A DNA stretch of 27,537 bases from Dehalococcoidia bacterium (lineage in GTDB: Bacteria > Chloroflexota > Dehalococcoidia > GIF9 > AB-539-J10), in assembly GCA_018399375.1 (NCBI GenBank), contig JAGYOV010000001.1, positions 1-27,537 of the forward strand, read 5' to 3'. Numbering within the stretch: position 1 is the stretch's first letter; each line of letters starts with the position of its first letter. A program made the position numbers and the translations under genes. The notes beneath the pieces were generated by a model. The model ran no database searches and was not told where the DNA came from. It was given only the letters and a program-made list of their open reading frames with translations. Of the stretch, positions 1 through 7,772 are shown one piece after another.

Positions 1-132
1 GGATCCAAATTAATCCACTGTCTCTTTAAGCAAAAATATTTATATATACTTCACTTTCTTATATTGACCTTTTATTGCCAGTTTTTAGTCTTTCTTCTGC
101 TGTAGATGAACTAGTCTGCCATAACTACAGCA

Positions 133-141
133 TGCTATACT
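133..141 (+). promoter_or_regulatory. Putative extended -10 promoter of mpgS
   Basis: TGCTATACT matches the extended -10 form TGnTATAAT at 8 of 9 positions. No good -35 lies 16-18 bases upstream, which is acceptable for an extended -10 promoter. Transcription would start near 148, giving a leader of about 70 bases that contains the inverted repeat at 164-176. A TTGACC at 64-69 has no convincing -10 partner. Confidence 0.35.
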
Positions 142-163
142 AACAAAACGGTATTCGCTGTCC

Positions 164-176
164 ATTGTACAACAAT
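164..176. repeat. Short inverted repeat in mpgS leader
   Basis: ATTGT-aca-ACAAT is a perfect 5-bp inverted repeat with a 3-base spacer. It lies just downstream of the inferred transcription start of mpgS, a position suited to an operator. It is short enough to occur by chance. Confidence 0.25.
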
Positions 177-217
177 AGTCCCGATGTTATTTATCCCTCT
201 TGCAAGGAGGTAGGCAG

Positions 218-1405
218 ATGTATATAGAGAGTCCCAGGTATACAGAGCGCTTTGGCTCAGTCAGAATGAATCACCCACAAGCAGTAGTAGCGCTAGATTC
301 AGGAATGAAGAGTGAGCTGCCCCCATATGGTGCCATGGGAGTAATGAAGGTAGACGAGGAAACGATAAAACACTTTGAGAATAAGATGGCCATCGTTATT
401 CCCATCAAGGATGAGAAACTCAAACTCTTCGAGGGAGTAATAAGTGGTGTACCGCATGACTGCATGATAATAACGGTATCCAACAGCCAGATAGAAAAGA
501 TCGACAGATTCAGAATGGAAGGAGACGCTCTAAACCAAATTTGTCGTTATACCTCTAGAGAAGCACTGATCATCCATCAAAAAGATCCCGCTATTTCAGA
601 AGCTCTGGCAGAAGCTGGCTACGAAGACTTGCTCGGTGAAGATGGGCTGGTGCGCGATGGCAAGTGCGCAGCCATGATGATAGGAATGCTCATGGCCAAA
701 GTGGCAGGCAAAGAATATGTTGGCTTTGTCGATGCCGATAATTATTTCCCTGGTGCGATACTGGAGTACGTTCGGAATTATGCTGCGGGTTTTAGCATGG
801 CCAAGTCAGATTACAGCATGGTGAGAATATTATGGCGATATAAACCCAAACTATCAGCCGGCCTGTATTTTAAAAAATGGGGGAGGGTATCAGAAGTCAC
901 CAATAAATATATGAACTCACTGATCTCCAGTAAAATAGGATTTGAAACCGAAGTAGTAAGGACAGGCAATGCAGGAGAGCACGCTATAAGCATGAAGTTA
1001 GCAGAGACTCTGCCCTATGCTGCCGGATATGCTGTGGAGCCACAAGAGCTGATCTCCATCTTTGAGAACTTTGGAGGAATTCTACCTACCAGGGACCGCA
1101 AAGCAATGGAGCAAGGAGTAGATATATTCCAAATTGAAACCAGAAACCCTCACCTCCATGAAGAGAAAGGAGATGAACATCTCAAGGGCATGCTCCTGTC
1201 GGCCCTGAGCACCATTTATCATTCCCCCCTATGCGATCAAGATTTAAAACAGGCAATTCTCTCAGAACTCACCTCCCAGTCAATTATCAAGGAAGGAGAA
1301 GAGCCTCCTCCCTTACACATTACTCCCGCTCCTAAGAAGATGGATATCAAGAAATTTGTCGCAGCCATCAAGGAAGACTTCAATAGTTACAGTGCGCTAC
1401 AATAA
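218..1405 (+). CDS. mpgS: Mannosyl-3-phosphoglycerate synthase (GT55)
   Basis: Transfers mannose from GDP-mannose to 3-phosphoglycerate, giving mannosyl-3-phosphoglycerate, the precursor of the compatible solute mannosylglycerate. It is cytoplasmic. The N-terminus (TERFGSVR) and the GT-A core fit the GT55 family: IPIKDEKL at about residues 61-68, then GFVDAD at 169-174, whose DAD is the metal/nucleotide-binding motif. The protein is 395 residues, the size of a single-domain MpgS. In Dehalococcoides the synthase is fused to its phosphatase (MgsD); here no phosphatase domain follows and no separate mpgP is in the window. I chose ATG 218 because AAGGAGG at 204-210 lies seven bases before it. An in-frame TTG at 200 would put that site inside the gene. 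The gene stands alone and converges on pcrA with 17 bases between the stop codons. Osmotic or thermal control is likely from family knowledge but is not shown here. Confidence 0.9.
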   Translation: MYIESPRYTERFGSVRMNHPQAVVALDSGMKSELPPYGAMGVMKVDEETIKHFENKMAIVIPIKDEKLKLFEGVISGVPHDCMIITVSNSQIEKIDRFRMEGDALNQICRYTSREALIIHQKDPAISEALAEAGYEDLLGEDGLVRDGKCAAMMIGMLMAKVAGKEYVGFVDADNYFPGAILEYVRNYAAGFSMAKSDYSMVRILWRYKPKLSAGLYFKKWGRVSEVTNKYMNSLISSKIGFETEVVRTGNAGEHAISMKLAETLPYAAGYAVEPQELISIFENFGGILPTRDRKAMEQGVDIFQIETRNPHLHEEKGDEHLKGMLLSALSTIYHSPLCDQDLKQAILSELTSQSIIKEGEEPPPLHITPAPKKMDIKKFVAAIKEDFNSYSALQ

Positions 1406-1422
1406 AGTAAAGCTATAAATAG

Positions 1423-3570
1423 CTATATCTTCTGCAGAGGAGCGAAGCTGAGCAGAAGCTTCCGCGCGCCAGCATTCTCGAAAGCTACCGTTATCTCGTG
1501 ATCATCTCTGACAGCCAGGCAGTTCATGACCACGCCACGGCCGAACTGGTTGTGCATCACGTGATCTCCTACTTTCAGATCTAATTCCTTTGCCTGCTGG
1601 GAAGATACCGCCTGGTAAACAGGCGCTGTCAAACTCCGGCTCTCCTGCCAATCTCCAGCACCAGACAGAAGGTGAGGAGATATATCCAGGAGAAAGCGCG
1701 AGCGACGGCCTCCCAATCCATTGCCGAACAAATTGCGATGAACGCTATACAATAGATAGAGCCTCTCTTGAGCTCTGGTTATGCCAACATAACAAAGACG
1801 CCGTTCCTCCTCCATTTCCTCGGGGTTATCTATAGACTTCCCGTAAGGGAAAACCCCCTCCTCCATACCTGAGATAAAAACCACGGGGAACTCCAGTCCC
1901 TTTGCCTTGTGCAAGGTGATAAATGTTACAGCATCGCTTTCCCTGTCCAACTCATCTATATCAGCAACCAGGCTGACATCTTCCAGGAAAGTATCCAGGA
2001 CATCCTTTAAATTAGCTCCCGTGTATGCTGCAGCAACGCTCTTCAGCTCTACTATATTTTCCCAGCGCTCTTCACCTTTCCCTCTTTCCAGGATGAACTC
2101 TTCAAGCCCGAAATGCTCCAGCACTCTATCCAGTAACTCTACAGGGCTCAAACGATAACTTTCTTCTCTAAGCTCATCAATAAAACTAGAAAAATCGCTC
2201 AACGAACGGGTAATGCGATCCGAGAAGACATTTCTTTCAACCGATTCTTTCACAGCATCATATAGCGAGATGCCATGATTACTCGCTCTCTCGTACAGGC
2301 TATCGAGAGTGTTCCGCCCAATACCTCGCTTGGGGACATTTATTACCCGCGTCAGGCTTATAGTATCTCGCGGATCCCGAATGATCCGGAGGTAAGCAAT
2401 GAGATCCTTCACCTCTTGCCTCTGATAAAAACGAGTACCACCAACCAGTTTATATGGCATCCCATAGCGCACAAAGACATCTTCAAACGCTCGAGATTGA
2501 GCATTGACCCGATACATCACAGCGCAGTCCCGGAAAGACATCCTCCCCTGATGAACTAATTTCTCTATCTCGTTAACTACACAACGAGCCTCTTCTTCTT
2601 CATCGTAGCTATCAAAAATGCATACCCTGGATCCAGTATCGTTCTCTGTCCACAAACCTTTTGGCTTATTCCGCGCATTCACCGAGATAACTTCCTGGGC
2701 GACTTCCAGGATGGTCTTGGTAGAGCGATAGTTTTGTTCCAAAAATACCTCTTTGGCTCCGGGATAGTCCCGGGCAAAATTCATTATATTGCGAGCATCA
2801 GCGGATCGCCAAGAATAAATTGACTGGTCAGGATCACCGACCACGCATACATTGTTGTTTTCTCCTACCAGATGTCTGACAAGAGCATACTGGGCAATAT
2901 TGGTATCCTGAAACTCATCAACCAGTATATGGGAATAGCGCAACTGGTATCTCTCGCGCACTTGAGGGTTCTCTGCAAACAACTGTACCGCCTTCATCAA
3001 GAGATCATCAAAATCCACCGCACCGCTCTGCTCAAGCGAACGCTGATAGAGTTGATAAACCCGCAAAACTATCTCTTCAAAGTAACTGCTGGATTCCCTG
3101 GCGTACCGCGCCGGTTCAACAAGGCGGCTTTTGGCGGCACTGATAGAGGAAAGGATAGCTCGAGGAGCGTATCGCTTATGATCAATATTCAGGTCCTTAA
3201 GGCACTGTTTTATCAGGTTAATCTGATCGGCGTCATCGTAAATTACAAACCGTGAATCAAGCCCTACAGCCTGACCATCGATGCGCAAAATTCGAGCACA
3301 AATAGCGTGAAAGGTCCCCACCGTCAAAGCACCACAGGCATGGCTCACAAGTTGTTCCAGTCGAGATTTCATTTCCCGAGCAGCTTTATTGGTAAACGTA
3401 ACTGCCATGATCTGGTGAGGAGCCACACCACAAACCAGGATCAGATAAGCGATCCTGTGCGTAATAACCCTGGTCTTACCACTACCAGGGCCAGCCAGAA
3501 CAAGTAACGGCCCATCAACAGTTTCTACGGCTAGCTTTTGGGCAGAGTTGAGATCAGAAAGAACATCCAT
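1423..3570 (-). CDS. pcrA: ATP-dependent DNA helicase PcrA/UvrD (SF1A)
   Basis: A 3'-5' superfamily 1A helicase for nucleotide-excision and mismatch repair and for clearing replication obstacles. From the chosen start it has 715 residues. Visible motifs are Walker A AGPGSGKT (26-33), motif II DEFQDTN, the Q-binding GDPDQSIYSWR, motif IV NYRST, motif V TLHKAKGLEFPVVFI and motif VI EERRLCYVGITRA. The last 50 residues (VGDHVMHNQFGRGVV) are the Tudor-like C-terminal domain found in PcrA. The ORF extends upstream to 3633, but those 21 residues are not family-like. ATG 3570 gives the usual MDxLxxLNxAQ start. It lies only 15 bases after a TGCTATAAT and has no Shine-Dalgarno, so the leader is probably about 8 bases. 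PcrA and UvrD cannot be told apart with certainty from sequence reading alone. Confidence 0.95.
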   Translation of the reverse strand: MDVLSDLNSAQKLAVETVDGPLLVLAGPGSGKTRVITHRIAYLILVCGVAPHQIMAVTFTNKAAREMKSRLEQLVSHACGALTVGTFHAICARILRIDGQAVGLDSRFVIYDDADQINLIKQCLKDLNIDHKRYAPRAILSSISAAKSRLVEPARYARESSSYFEEIVLRVYQLYQRSLEQSGAVDFDDLLMKAVQLFAENPQVRERYQLRYSHILVDEFQDTNIAQYALVRHLVGENNNVCVVGDPDQSIYSWRSADARNIMNFARDYPGAKEVFLEQNYRSTKTILEVAQEVISVNARNKPKGLWTENDTGSRVCIFDSYDEEEEARCVVNEIEKLVHQGRMSFRDCAVMYRVNAQSRAFEDVFVRYGMPYKLVGGTRFYQRQEVKDLIAYLRIIRDPRDTISLTRVINVPKRGIGRNTLDSLYERASNHGISLYDAVKESVERNVFSDRITRSLSDFSSFIDELREESYRLSPVELLDRVLEHFGLEEFILERGKGEERWENIVELKSVAAAYTGANLKDVLDTFLEDVSLVADIDELDRESDAVTFITLHKAKGLEFPVVFISGMEEGVFPYGKSIDNPEEMEEERRLCYVGITRAQERLYLLYSVHRNLFGNGLGGRRSRFLLDISPHLLSGAGDWQESRSLTAPVYQAVSSQQAKELDLKVGDHVMHNQFGRGVVMNCLAVRDDHEITVAFENAGARKLLLSFAPLQKI

Positions 3571-3585
3571 ATAGATCAGGCTCTT

Positions 3586-3614
3586 ATTATAGCATCGCCA
3601 GGAGTAACTCCAAA
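3586..3614 (-). promoter_or_regulatory. Extended -10 promoter of pcrA
   Basis: On the minus strand TGCTATAAT (3594..3586) is a perfect extended -10. A TTGGAG at 3613..3608 gives a weak -35 with 16 bp spacing. The inferred start is near 3579, about 9 bases before the ATG at 3570. Confidence 0.5.
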
Positions 3615-3680
3615 GCAATGAGCCCGAGATCAACAGGAGTTCACCTGATAGCTAATCAGAACTCGCAATTATCCAGAGGA

Positions 3681-3686
3681 TATAAT
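3681..3686 (+). promoter_or_regulatory. Possible -10 element of the hydroxyacyl-CoA dehydrogenase gene
   Basis: A perfect TATAAT lies 53 bases before the start codon, in the divergent gap with pcrA. No recognisable -35 or TGn extension accompanies it, so support is limited. Confidence 0.3.
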
Positions 3687-3739
3687 AAAATAGCTCTGAT
3701 TCCTTATACCGGCCACAAATAAGTTGAAGGAGGGCTTTT

Positions 3740-4597
3740 ATGGAAGTCAAGAAGATTTGCGTACTGGGGGCAGGACAGATGGGGAACGGCATTGCTCAAG
3801 TTTGCGCCCAGGCCGGATACACCGTATCCATGAGAGACATCGAACAAAGATTCATCGATAATGGCATGAACACCATTAAGAAGAATCTGGAGCGCAGCGT
3901 AGAAAAACAAAAGATGAGTCGATCCGATATGGATGCCATAATGAGCAGAATTACTCCCGTCCTCGACATGAAAGAAGCAGTCAAGGATGCAGATCTGGTC
4001 ATTGAAGCTGCCCCCGAAATCATGGACCTGAAGAAGGACATCTTCAAACAGATGGACGAACTATGCCCTGCCGACACCATATTTGCCACCAATACCTCAG
4101 GGCTAAGCATATCGGAAATAGCCACAGCAACCAGCAAACCCGATAAGTGCATTGGTTTTCACTTTTTCAATCCCGTGCCGGTAATGAAACTGCTAGAAAT
4201 TATTAGAGGCATAACCACCTCAGAAGAGACTTTGAAAACAGCACAGGAAATTGGCAAAGTTATTGGCAAGGAAGCTATAGTGGTCAAAGAATCTCCCGGA
4301 TTTTGCGTCAACAGAATTCTCGGCCCCATGATCAATGAAGCATTCTTCGTTCTGGATGAGGGTATAGCCAGCGCCGAAGATATTGACAAGGGCATGGTGC
4401 TGGGATGCAATCACCCCATAGGCCCTCTTGCTCTGGCAGACATGATAGGCCTCGACATCGTGCTCCACATCTGTGAAGACTTTTACAAAGCCCTAGGAGA
4501 TAAATATCGGCCTTCTCCCCTCCTGGTAAAACTGGTAAAGGCCGGTCGGCTGGGACGGAAAACTGGCAGCGGAGTTTATGATTACTCGCAAAAGTGA
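3740..4597 (+). CDS. hbd: 3-hydroxybutyryl-CoA dehydrogenase (3-hydroxyacyl-CoA dehydrogenase family)
   Basis: NAD(P)-dependent oxidoreductase that interconverts 3-hydroxyacyl-CoA and acetoacetyl-CoA-type esters in short-chain fatty-acid oxidation or butyrate metabolism. Its 285 residues match the stand-alone short-chain enzymes (about 282). The Rossmann dinucleotide motif GAGQMGNGIAQVCAQAG is at residues 10-26. The catalytic region contains GFHFFNPVPVMKLLEI, with the active-site His, and the C-terminal dimerisation domain begins near ESPGFCVNRIL. GAAGGAGGG at 3725-3733 lies six bases before the ATG. The gene is monocistronic, diverging from pcrA and converging on speE. No thiolase, crotonase or acyl-CoA dehydrogenase is nearby, so whether it serves beta-oxidation or biosynthesis cannot be decided. 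Confidence 0.92.
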   Translation: MEVKKICVLGAGQMGNGIAQVCAQAGYTVSMRDIEQRFIDNGMNTIKKNLERSVEKQKMSRSDMDAIMSRITPVLDMKEAVKDADLVIEAAPEIMDLKKDIFKQMDELCPADTIFATNTSGLSISEIATATSKPDKCIGFHFFNPVPVMKLLEIIRGITTSEETLKTAQEIGKVIGKEAIVVKESPGFCVNRILGPMINEAFFVLDEGIASAEDIDKGMVLGCNHPIGPLALADMIGLDIVLHICEDFYKALGDKYRPSPLLVKLVKAGRLGRKTGSGVYDYSQK

Positions 4598-4665
4598 TTC
4601 AGGGCTAACGTTCTCTTCTTGAAAAAGGAAGGGCCTTTATAAATCCAGAGGGCTAGCCACCTTTC

Positions 4666-5589
4666 TCAAAAGGCAGATATAGGATGGCTATCGGTGATGA
4701 CATCCGTAGCGCGAGATAGCTGACCACGGATGTGCTTGGGAATAGAGAACATTGCTTGATGGGCAGAGCCATCATAGTACTTCAGTTCTCTTAAAGACCT
4801 TGCTGTTATTTTGGCATCGATCTCTTCAGACGTTAGCTTCGCGGGGTCGATGCTCTGTGAAGCAGAAGCAAAACCCCACATGGTATTGAAGGCAGGCACA
4901 TGGACGCGATAGGGAGAGACAAAAGAAAACACAGATTTCAAAGTGTTGATGATAGCAACGAAGTTTTCCAGATCCAGCCATCCGGCAGGCTCAGACTGCA
5001 CAGACATAATGCCACCGGGCGCAAGCCTTTGACTTACCAGTCGATAGAACTCCTGAGTGTATAATAACCGCGCCGGCCCCATTTCCAAAGGATCAACCAG
5101 GTCGATAATAATTACATCAAATTTATCGTTGCTTTCCTCGAGATACTGCCGGGCATCAGAAAAACAAACCTGCGCTCGAGGATCATCAAAAGAATTTCGA
5201 TGAAACGAAGGCAAAAAGCGACGACAGATATCGACTTCCTCTTCGTCAATATCAACCATGATGGCTTTACTGACTGTGCCATGAGCCAGGACCTCGCGAA
5301 GAGTTGCCCCTTCACCCCCTCCCGCAACCATAACCTTCTCCGGCCGATGATGAGCAAGCATCACCGGATGCACCAGTGCCTCATGATAGATGAACTCATC
5401 TGACGAACTGGACTGAACTTTACCATCCAGCACGAGACACACGCCAAAAGCAGCCGTGTCTATAATCTCAACGGACTGATATTTGGTTTGCCCCTTAAAC
5501 ACATCCTCCCTGACCCGATACAACATGGTAACATCAGGCCTGAGATAATCACGAAACCATCTACGTTTATCTGGATCGTCGTCTTTCAT
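4666..5589 (-). CDS. speE: Spermidine synthase (polyamine aminopropyltransferase)
   Basis: Transfers the aminopropyl group of decarboxylated S-adenosylmethionine to putrescine or a related amine. The Rossmann-like core shows VMVAGGGEGATLREVL (the family GGGDG motif, here GGGEG), an acidic ribose-binding VDIDEEEVDICRRFLP, and the catalytic loop IIIDLVDPLEMGPARLLY. It has 307 residues, slightly longer than typical (about 280-300). I chose ATG 5589 because it overlaps the speD stop as ATGA, implying translational coupling; a GTG at 5601 would add only four residues. With speD just upstream the pair makes spermidine from SAM and a diamine. No arginine or ornithine decarboxylase lies in the window. 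Substrate specificity (putrescine, agmatine or cadaverine) cannot be read from the sequence. Confidence 0.93.
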   Translation of the reverse strand: MKDDDPDKRRWFRDYLRPDVTMLYRVREDVFKGQTKYQSVEIIDTAAFGVCLVLDGKVQSSSSDEFIYHEALVHPVMLAHHRPEKVMVAGGGEGATLREVLAHGTVSKAIMVDIDEEEVDICRRFLPSFHRNSFDDPRAQVCFSDARQYLEESNDKFDVIIIDLVDPLEMGPARLLYTQEFYRLVSQRLAPGGIMSVQSEPAGWLDLENFVAIINTLKSVFSFVSPYRVHVPAFNTMWGFASASQSIDPAKLTSEEIDAKITARSLRELKYYDGSAHQAMFSIPKHIRGQLSRATDVITDSHPISAF

Positions 5590-5963
5590 CTTACCGCACA
5601 CTCAACTTTGCTGTTCTCCACGATGCCCCTGCGCAACTCGATCATGGAGCAACTTTCGCTAGAGAGCCTTCGCATTATCACATCAACGGCTTTCTCCGGC
5701 TCCACATCATCTCCACAGGTAAAAACATCCACAGCAGCGTAGCCATACTCAGGCCACGTGTGTACAGAGATATGAGATTCAGCAATATTTACCACTCCAC
5801 TCACTCCCTGGGGCGAAAAGTGATGAAAGGCCTCGCCTACCACGGTGGCCCCGCATTGAACAGCAGCTTCGCCAAGAGATTCTCTAAGAAAATCTAAATT
5901 ATCCAGTGCCTCCTTGTCGCAGTTTTTTAGTTCCAGTAGCAAATGTCTCCCAAGTGCATACAA
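5586..5963 (-). CDS. speD: S-adenosylmethionine decarboxylase proenzyme (class 1b)
   Basis: A pyruvoyl enzyme that decarboxylates SAM for spermidine synthesis. The proenzyme cleaves itself between Glu and Ser in AESHISVHTWPE, and the serine becomes the pyruvoyl group. An open frame runs back to an ATG at 6044, but I start the gene at TTG 5963. AAAGGAGG (5979..5972) lies eight bases before it, the protein then begins MYALGRHLLLEL as the family does, and its length is 125 residues. With this start the processing serine is Ser63, with His68 and Cys83, the numbering described for the Thermotoga maritima enzyme. The putative promoter at 6013-6041 also lies inside the longer frame. It heads the speD-speE operon. 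Confidence 0.93.
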   Translation of the reverse strand: MYALGRHLLLELKNCDKEALDNLDFLRESLGEAAVQCGATVVGEAFHHFSPQGVSGVVNIAESHISVHTWPEYGYAAVDVFTCGDDVEPEKAVDVIMRRLSSESCSMIELRRGIVENSKVECAVR

Positions 5964-5971
5964 ATCACCTG

Positions 5972-5979
5972 CCTCCTTT
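5972..5979 (-). promoter_or_regulatory. Ribosome-binding site that fixes the speD start
   Basis: AAAGGAGG on the minus strand is a near-perfect Shine-Dalgarno eight bases before TTG 5963. The upstream ATG at 6044 has no such site, so this element decides the start. Confidence 0.8.
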
Positions 5980-6012
5980 AGATTTTTTGCTGCAGAAAAA
6001 ACAGCATCGTAA

Positions 6013-6041
6013 ATTCTATATTTAATTGTTATTTTTAGCAA
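6013..6041 (-). promoter_or_regulatory. Putative promoter of speD-speE
   Basis: TTGCTA (6041..6036), 17 bp, then TAGAAT (6018..6013). The spacing is ideal and the -10 matches at 5 of 6. Transcription would start near 6006, leaving a leader of about 42 bases to TTG 5963. Confidence 0.5.
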
Positions 6042-6060
6042 CATCAGATTGGAACAATTC

Positions 6061-6069
6061 TGCTAAAAT
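6061..6069 (+). promoter_or_regulatory. Putative extended -10 promoter of the DUF2007-lysS-serS operon
   Basis: TGCTAAAAT has the extended TGn and matches TATAAT at 5 of 6. It ends 12 bases before ATG 6082, so the leader would be about 6 bases. No convincing -35 is seen. Confidence 0.4.
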
Positions 6070-6081
6070 AGCCGCATAATT

Positions 6082-6297
6082 ATGACAGCGAGGAGAAAGT
6101 TAGCTATCATCCATATTTGCCAGCAAGGAGAAGCTGCAGTAATTAAAAGCCACCTGGAAAGCGAAGATATCCCCGTTGTGTTAAGCTATGAGAGTGCAGG
6201 CCTTGTTTACGGGCTTACTATAAATGGCTGGGGAGAGGTTAAAATAATGGTACCGGAGCATCTGGCTGAAGAGGCTAAAAAAATTATAGGAATTTGA
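6082..6297 (+). CDS. DUF2007-type small protein
   Basis: This 71-residue protein fits the DUF2007 (putative signal-transducing protein) family, which is about this size and resembles a ferredoxin-like or ACT-like fold. Visible traits are an alpha/beta pattern, the early segment GEAAVIKSHLESEDIPVVL, the GxVYGLTxNGWGEVKIMVPE core and a C-terminal helix AEEAKKII. The function of the family is not established. The ATG has no ribosome-binding site but follows an extended -10 by 12 bases, which suggests near-leaderless translation. The stop overlaps the start region of lysS, so it is the first gene of a three-gene operon with lysS and serS. Confidence 0.75.
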   Translation: MTARRKLAIIHICQQGEAAVIKSHLESEDIPVVLSYESAGLVYGLTINGWGEVKIMVPEHLAEEAKKIIGI

Positions 6298-6299
6298 CT

Positions 6300-7772
6300 A
6301 TGCCATCAAGACTGGAGGATATAACAGAACAGCGATTGGAGAGATTGGATGAGATCCGCTCTCAGGGCATTAACCCCTACCCTCATACTTATCATCCCTC
6401 TCACAGCATCAAAGCAGCAATTGCGCTTTACCAGCAAGATAGAGAAGAAGCTTCCAGCCCAATATCGCTCGCTGGGCGCATAGTAGCTAAGCGCTCCATG
6501 GGCAAGATATCCTTCATGGACATCCAGGGTGAGGAAGAAAAAATACAGCTCTGCTTTCGCAGAGATAATCTCGGTCAGGAGAGATATAATCTGCTGAAAA
6601 AATTTGATATCGGTGATTTCATAGGAGTAGAAGGCACTCTCTTTCAAACCAAAACGGGCGAGTTAACTCTGGAAGTATCCGATTTCACCATGCTGTCCAA
6701 ATCACTGCACCCCTTACCTGAGAAATGGCATGGCCTGGCTGATATAGAGGTACGATACCGACAACGCTACCTCGATTTGATCTGCAACAAGGAAGTAAAA
6801 CGGATTTTCATTCTCCGCAGCAAAATCATCAACGCCATCAGGAGTTTTCTCAACAATAGAGGCTTTATAGAAGTAGAAACTCCCGTATTTCAACTTCAGG
6901 CGGGAGGAGCACTGGCTCGCCCATTCACAACACACCATCACGCCCTCGATGAAATTCTCTACCTGCGCATCGCCCTGGAACTATATCTCAAAAGGTTGAT
7001 AATAGGGGGATTCGACAGGGTTTACGAAATAGGGCGCACCTTTCGCAACGAAGGCATTTCCATCAAGCACAACCCCGAATTTACTTTGCTGGAATGTTAC
7101 CAGTCTTATAGCGACTACTTCGACATGATGGAGATGGTTGAAGAAATGTTCTTTTACATAGCCAGAGAAGTCCTGAGTAGCTCTAGAATAACTTACGGAG
7201 ACAGGACAATTGATCTGACTCCTCCATGGCAGAGAATTACCCTGCGCGAAGCCATCAAGTCTCACTGTGGAATAGACTTCGAAGACTATCCCGATGCAAG
7301 CTCCCTCAGATCCCGGATGATAGCAGAGGGAATGCAGGTGGATAGCAGCAGGGGAAGAGGAAAGCTAATAGACGATCTGACGTCCACTTTCGTTGAACCA
7401 TTTCTCACAGAACCCACCTTTCTCGTGGACTACCCTGTTGAGATATCGCCTCTGGCCAAGAGAAAAAGAGATAACGACCGGCTGGTGGAACGCTTCGAAG
7501 GATTCATTGCTGGAATAGAAATTGCCAATGCCTTCACAGAACTTAATGACCCCATAGACCAAAGAGAGCGCTTTGTGCAACAAGCTCGGGAGCGCCTGGG
7601 AGATGAGGAAGTCGAAGTAGCCGATGAAGATTTCCTCCAGGCAATGGAATATGGCATGCCCCCTACAGGAGGACTGGGAATAGGCATCGATCGCGCGGTA
7701 ATGCTACTCACCAACCAGCAATCCATACGCGATGTAATACTCTTTCCCCAGTTAAAGAGAAAAGATGCTTGA
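6300..7772 (+). CDS. lysS: Lysyl-tRNA synthetase, class II
   Basis: Charges tRNA-Lys. The 490 residues match the bacterial class II enzyme. An N-terminal OB-fold anticodon-binding domain covers about residues 55-135 (ISLAGRIVAKRSMGKISFMDI). The catalytic core has motif 1 near FIEVETPVF, motif 2 RTFRNEGI (about 246-253) and motif 3 GLGIGIDRAVMLLT near residue 460. The lysine-binding region includes RIALELYLKRLIIGGFDRVYEIG. I prefer ATG 6300, eight bases after TAGGA; an in-frame TTG at 6294 overlapping the previous stop would add two residues. The gene end overlaps the serS start by eight bases, so translation is probably coupled. Confidence 0.96.
   Translation: MPSRLEDITEQRLERLDEIRSQGINPYPHTYHPSHSIKAAIALYQQDREEASSPISLAGRIVAKRSMGKISFMDIQGEEEKIQLCFRRDNLGQERYNLLKKFDIGDFIGVEGTLFQTKTGELTLEVSDFTMLSKSLHPLPEKWHGLADIEVRYRQRYLDLICNKEVKRIFILRSKIINAIRSFLNNRGFIEVETPVFQLQAGGALARPFTTHHHALDEILYLRIALELYLKRLIIGGFDRVYEIGRTFRNEGISIKHNPEFTLLECYQSYSDYFDMMEMVEEMFFYIAREVLSSSRITYGDRTIDLTPPWQRITLREAIKSHCGIDFEDYPDASSLRSRMIAEGMQVDSSRGRGKLIDDLTSTFVEPFLTEPTFLVDYPVEISPLAKRKRDNDRLVERFEGFIAGIEIANAFTELNDPIDQRERFVQQARERLGDEEVEVADEDFLQAMEYGMPPTGGLGIGIDRAVMLLTNQQSIRDVILFPQLKRKDA

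Noticed and set aside
1..6. The window begins exactly with GGATCC, which could mark a BamHI cloning edge.
   Set aside because: Further GGATCC sites occur inside the window (near 2630, 21193 and 23344), and a single six-base match at an edge is weak evidence.
1411..1424. AGCTAT-AA-ATAGCT palindrome between mpgS and pcrA as a two-way terminator.
   Set aside because: The stem is AT-rich with an impossible two-base loop and no T-run, so termination is not supported.
4624..4640. AAAGG-AAGGG-CCTTT hairpin between the dehydrogenase gene and speE as terminator.
   Set aside because: Only five pairs, AT-rich outer part and no T-run on either strand.
5964..6044. N-terminal extension of SpeD from ATG 6044.
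   Set aside because: No ribosome-binding site, it crosses a promoter candidate, and it breaks family length and numbering.
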